NCBI GenBank assembly: GCA_023265785.1
Contig: JAHFSL010000011.1
Location: 1-16,451, forward strand
Direction: 5' to 3'
Length of the DNA: 16,451 nt
From: Candidatus Coatesiibacteriota bacterium
Lineage (GTDB): Bacteria > Oederibacteriota > CAKKQC01
Shown here in pieces: positions 15,517 through 16,451 of the stretch; position 1 is the first letter of the stretch, and each line of letters starts with the position of its first letter. Made by a program: the position numbers and the translations under genes. The notes under the pieces were generated by a model. That model worked only from the letters and a program-made list of their open reading frames with translations. It had not been told where the DNA came from and searched no databases.

Positions 15517-15546
15517 AGTTTACATTTCTTGACCAAGAGAGGTCAT
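15517..15546 (-). promoter_or_regulatory. Candidate promoter of the 11700-15476 giant
   Basis: On the minus strand ATGACC (15546-15541) and TAAACT (15522-15517) are 18 bp apart, each matching 4 of 6 consensus bases, leaving a leader of about 35 nt that contains the ribosome site. A better -10 (TATGAT, 15497-15492) has no recognisable -35 and would start transcription inside the ribosome site, so I prefer the first. Weak boxes would fit dependence on an activator. Confidence 0.35.
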
Positions 15547-15555
15547 TTATTGACC
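15529..15555 (-). promoter_or_regulatory. GGTCAA direct repeat with 21-bp period, candidate AraC-family operator
   Basis: GGTCAA occurs on the minus strand at 15555-15550 and 15534-15529, exactly 21 bp apart, with an inverted TGACC between (15545-15541). Two-turn spacing of direct half-sites is the classic pattern for AraC-family binding, as at araI1-araI2. The sites overlap the candidate promoter of the giant and the stop codon region of the regulator gene upstream. Confidence 0.45.
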
Positions 15556-16451
15556 TCGCGCAGGCCAACCCGAAAGCGGCGGGGGGACAGCCCGGTGGCG
15601 GACCGGAAGACCCGTGAAAACTGCGGCAATCCCGAAAAGCCAAGGCGGGCGGACACGGCTTTGACCGGCAACCCGGTGTCCCGGAGGAGCGCGCGGGCCT
15701 CCTCCACGCGACGCGCGCGCCACCACGCCATGGGCGATCGTCCCATCTCGGCCGTAAACCGGCGGCACAGCCCGTGCTCGTTCAACCCGATGCCACGGGC
15801 CACATCCCCGAGGGTGACACGCTCGTGCAGGCGCGCGTCAAGAAACCGCCGCGCCCGGTCCACCACGGCATCCGGTCCGGGCCGGACCCGGGCGGGACCA
15901 GCGCCCGGACCCTTCGCGGCGCGCACCGAGCCCAGGGCCAGGAGGAGTTCCAGCATCTTCATCTTCCCTTCACCTGAGAACGTGAAACGGGCATCCGTTG
16001 CCGCGCGGCGCATGACCTCATCCAGCAGTGAACGGGCCGGCCCGCGTGGCGTGAATGGCTGGAGCGCCAGGCCGGCCAGATCCACCGAGGAGGTGAAAAT
16101 CATCCAGAAATTGTACGGGGCCCGACCAGGCTCGGCCTCCACCCGGTAACGGCGCCCGGCGGGAATCAGGATGATCCGGTCACGCGGGACATCGATCGTC
16201 TGGCCCGGCAGGATCACGCGAAACGCGGATGGACGGGCCCACAGCAGGACGCTTCGGCCACGCTGGGTCGCCCATCCGGTCGCGCGTGGTTCGCGCGGTT
16301 CCCAGCCCGGGCCCGCCCAGAGATAGGACAGCCAGGCCTCCCGATCGCCCGACGCCCGCACCGGCACATGGTAGAACCGGAATCCGTGCGGAAGCCCCCC
16401 GGCCTCCAGGGCCGCCCGAAATCCGCCGTAGAAGTCCCGGGTCAGCGCCGC
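15543..16451 (-). CDS. AraC-family regulator, C-terminal 302 residues (5' end beyond window)
   Basis: The frame is open to the right edge without a stop. A GTG at 16367 could start a shorter protein, but the residues before it (RDFYGGFRAALEAGGLPHG) lead into YHVPVRA...WLSYLWAG just as the matching stretch does in the 455-aa regulator at 5367-6734, so the gene very likely continues. Counting from the edge: AraC-type cupin-like sensor about 60-135 (RSVLLWARPSAF, IILIPAGRRYRVE), linker helices 140-190, paired helix-turn-helix about 195-295 (VTLGDVARGIGLNEHGLCRR; KAVSARLGFSGLPQFSRVFR, TGLSPRRFRV). By analogy the missing N-terminus may carry a PocR-like domain; that part is not visible. The next gene, 66 bp downstream, is a giant secreted protein, its likely target. 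Confidence 0.88.
   Translation of the reverse strand, partial: AALTRDFYGGFRAALEAGGLPHGFRFYHVPVRASGDREAWLSYLWAGPGWEPREPRATGWATQRGRSVLLWARPSAFRVILPGQTIDVPRDRIILIPAGRRYRVEAEPGRAPYNFWMIFTSSVDLAGLALQPFTPRGPARSLLDEVMRRAATDARFTFSGEGKMKMLELLLALGSVRAAKGPGAGPARVRPGPDAVVDRARRFLDARLHERVTLGDVARGIGLNEHGLCRRFTAEMGRSPMAWWRARRVEEARALLRDTGLPVKAVSARLGFSGLPQFSRVFRSATGLSPRRFRVGLREVNK

Noticed and set aside
15543..16367. Treating the right-edge regulator as complete from GTG at 16367
   Set aside because: The frame stays open to the edge and the upstream residues continue the alignment with the 455-aa regulator, so the gene is very probably truncated by the window.
1..16451. CRISPR array, tRNA, rRNA, insertion sequence or phage genes
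   Set aside because: No short regularly spaced repeats, no tRNA-like cloverleaf or conserved rRNA stretch, and no transposase or integrase motif was seen. Apart from short gaps the window is filled by the seven genes.

Overview
The window is G+C-rich (roughly two thirds by eye) bacterial DNA. Every gene I can support is on the minus strand, so transcription runs from high to low coordinates. The organism cannot be fixed from sequence alone. The G+C content, very large secreted proteins with DUF11-type repeats, several AraC-family regulators and a mix of Shine-Dalgarno and apparently leaderless starts suggest an environmental Gram-negative lineage. From memory only, and with low confidence, a high-G+C Elusimicrobiota-like or similar candidate-phylum genome would fit.

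In transcription order the window holds: an AraC-family regulator cut by the right edge (15543-16451); giant secreted protein of 1258 aa (11700-15476); a second AraC-family regulator of a different subtype (10662-11615); giant secreted protein of 1252 aa (6745-10503); a third regulator of 455 aa with a PocR-like N-terminal sensor (5367-6734); giant secreted protein of about 1243 aa (1514-5245); and a fourth giant cut by the left edge (1-1477), which seems to start at an AUU codon. The layout is therefore regulator-giant repeated three times, plus one extra giant directly behind the last.

The four giants are paralogues with one plan: signal peptide cut before a conserved Asp; cysteine-containing N-terminal domain; two DUF11-like beta-sandwich domains; a long central region I do not recognise; an Ig-like domain; and a C-terminal DUF11 domain ending in the same CYRVTVN tail in all three complete copies. 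None has a visible membrane anchor or sorting tail. Genes 2 and 1 form one close pair, the giants at 6745 and 11700 another. The last 132 residues are far more alike between copies (95% and 83% in two hand comparisons) than the N-terminal domain (about 62%), which suggests gene conversion at the 3' ends.

Gaps are short (10-158 bp) and carry candidate control sites: leaderless-type promoters directly before the 10662-11615 regulator and the 6745-10503 giant, an inverted repeat over one -35 box, and a 21-bp-spaced direct repeat before the 11700-15476 giant. A short out-of-frame relic of a giant's C-terminus lies between 11648 and 11701. I infer a family of alternative cell-surface or secreted proteins, each with a neighbouring regulator. 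That these regulators control the giants is inference from position. I see no rRNA, tRNA, CRISPR array, insertion sequence or convincing intrinsic terminator, and no gene-free stretch longer than 300 bases.
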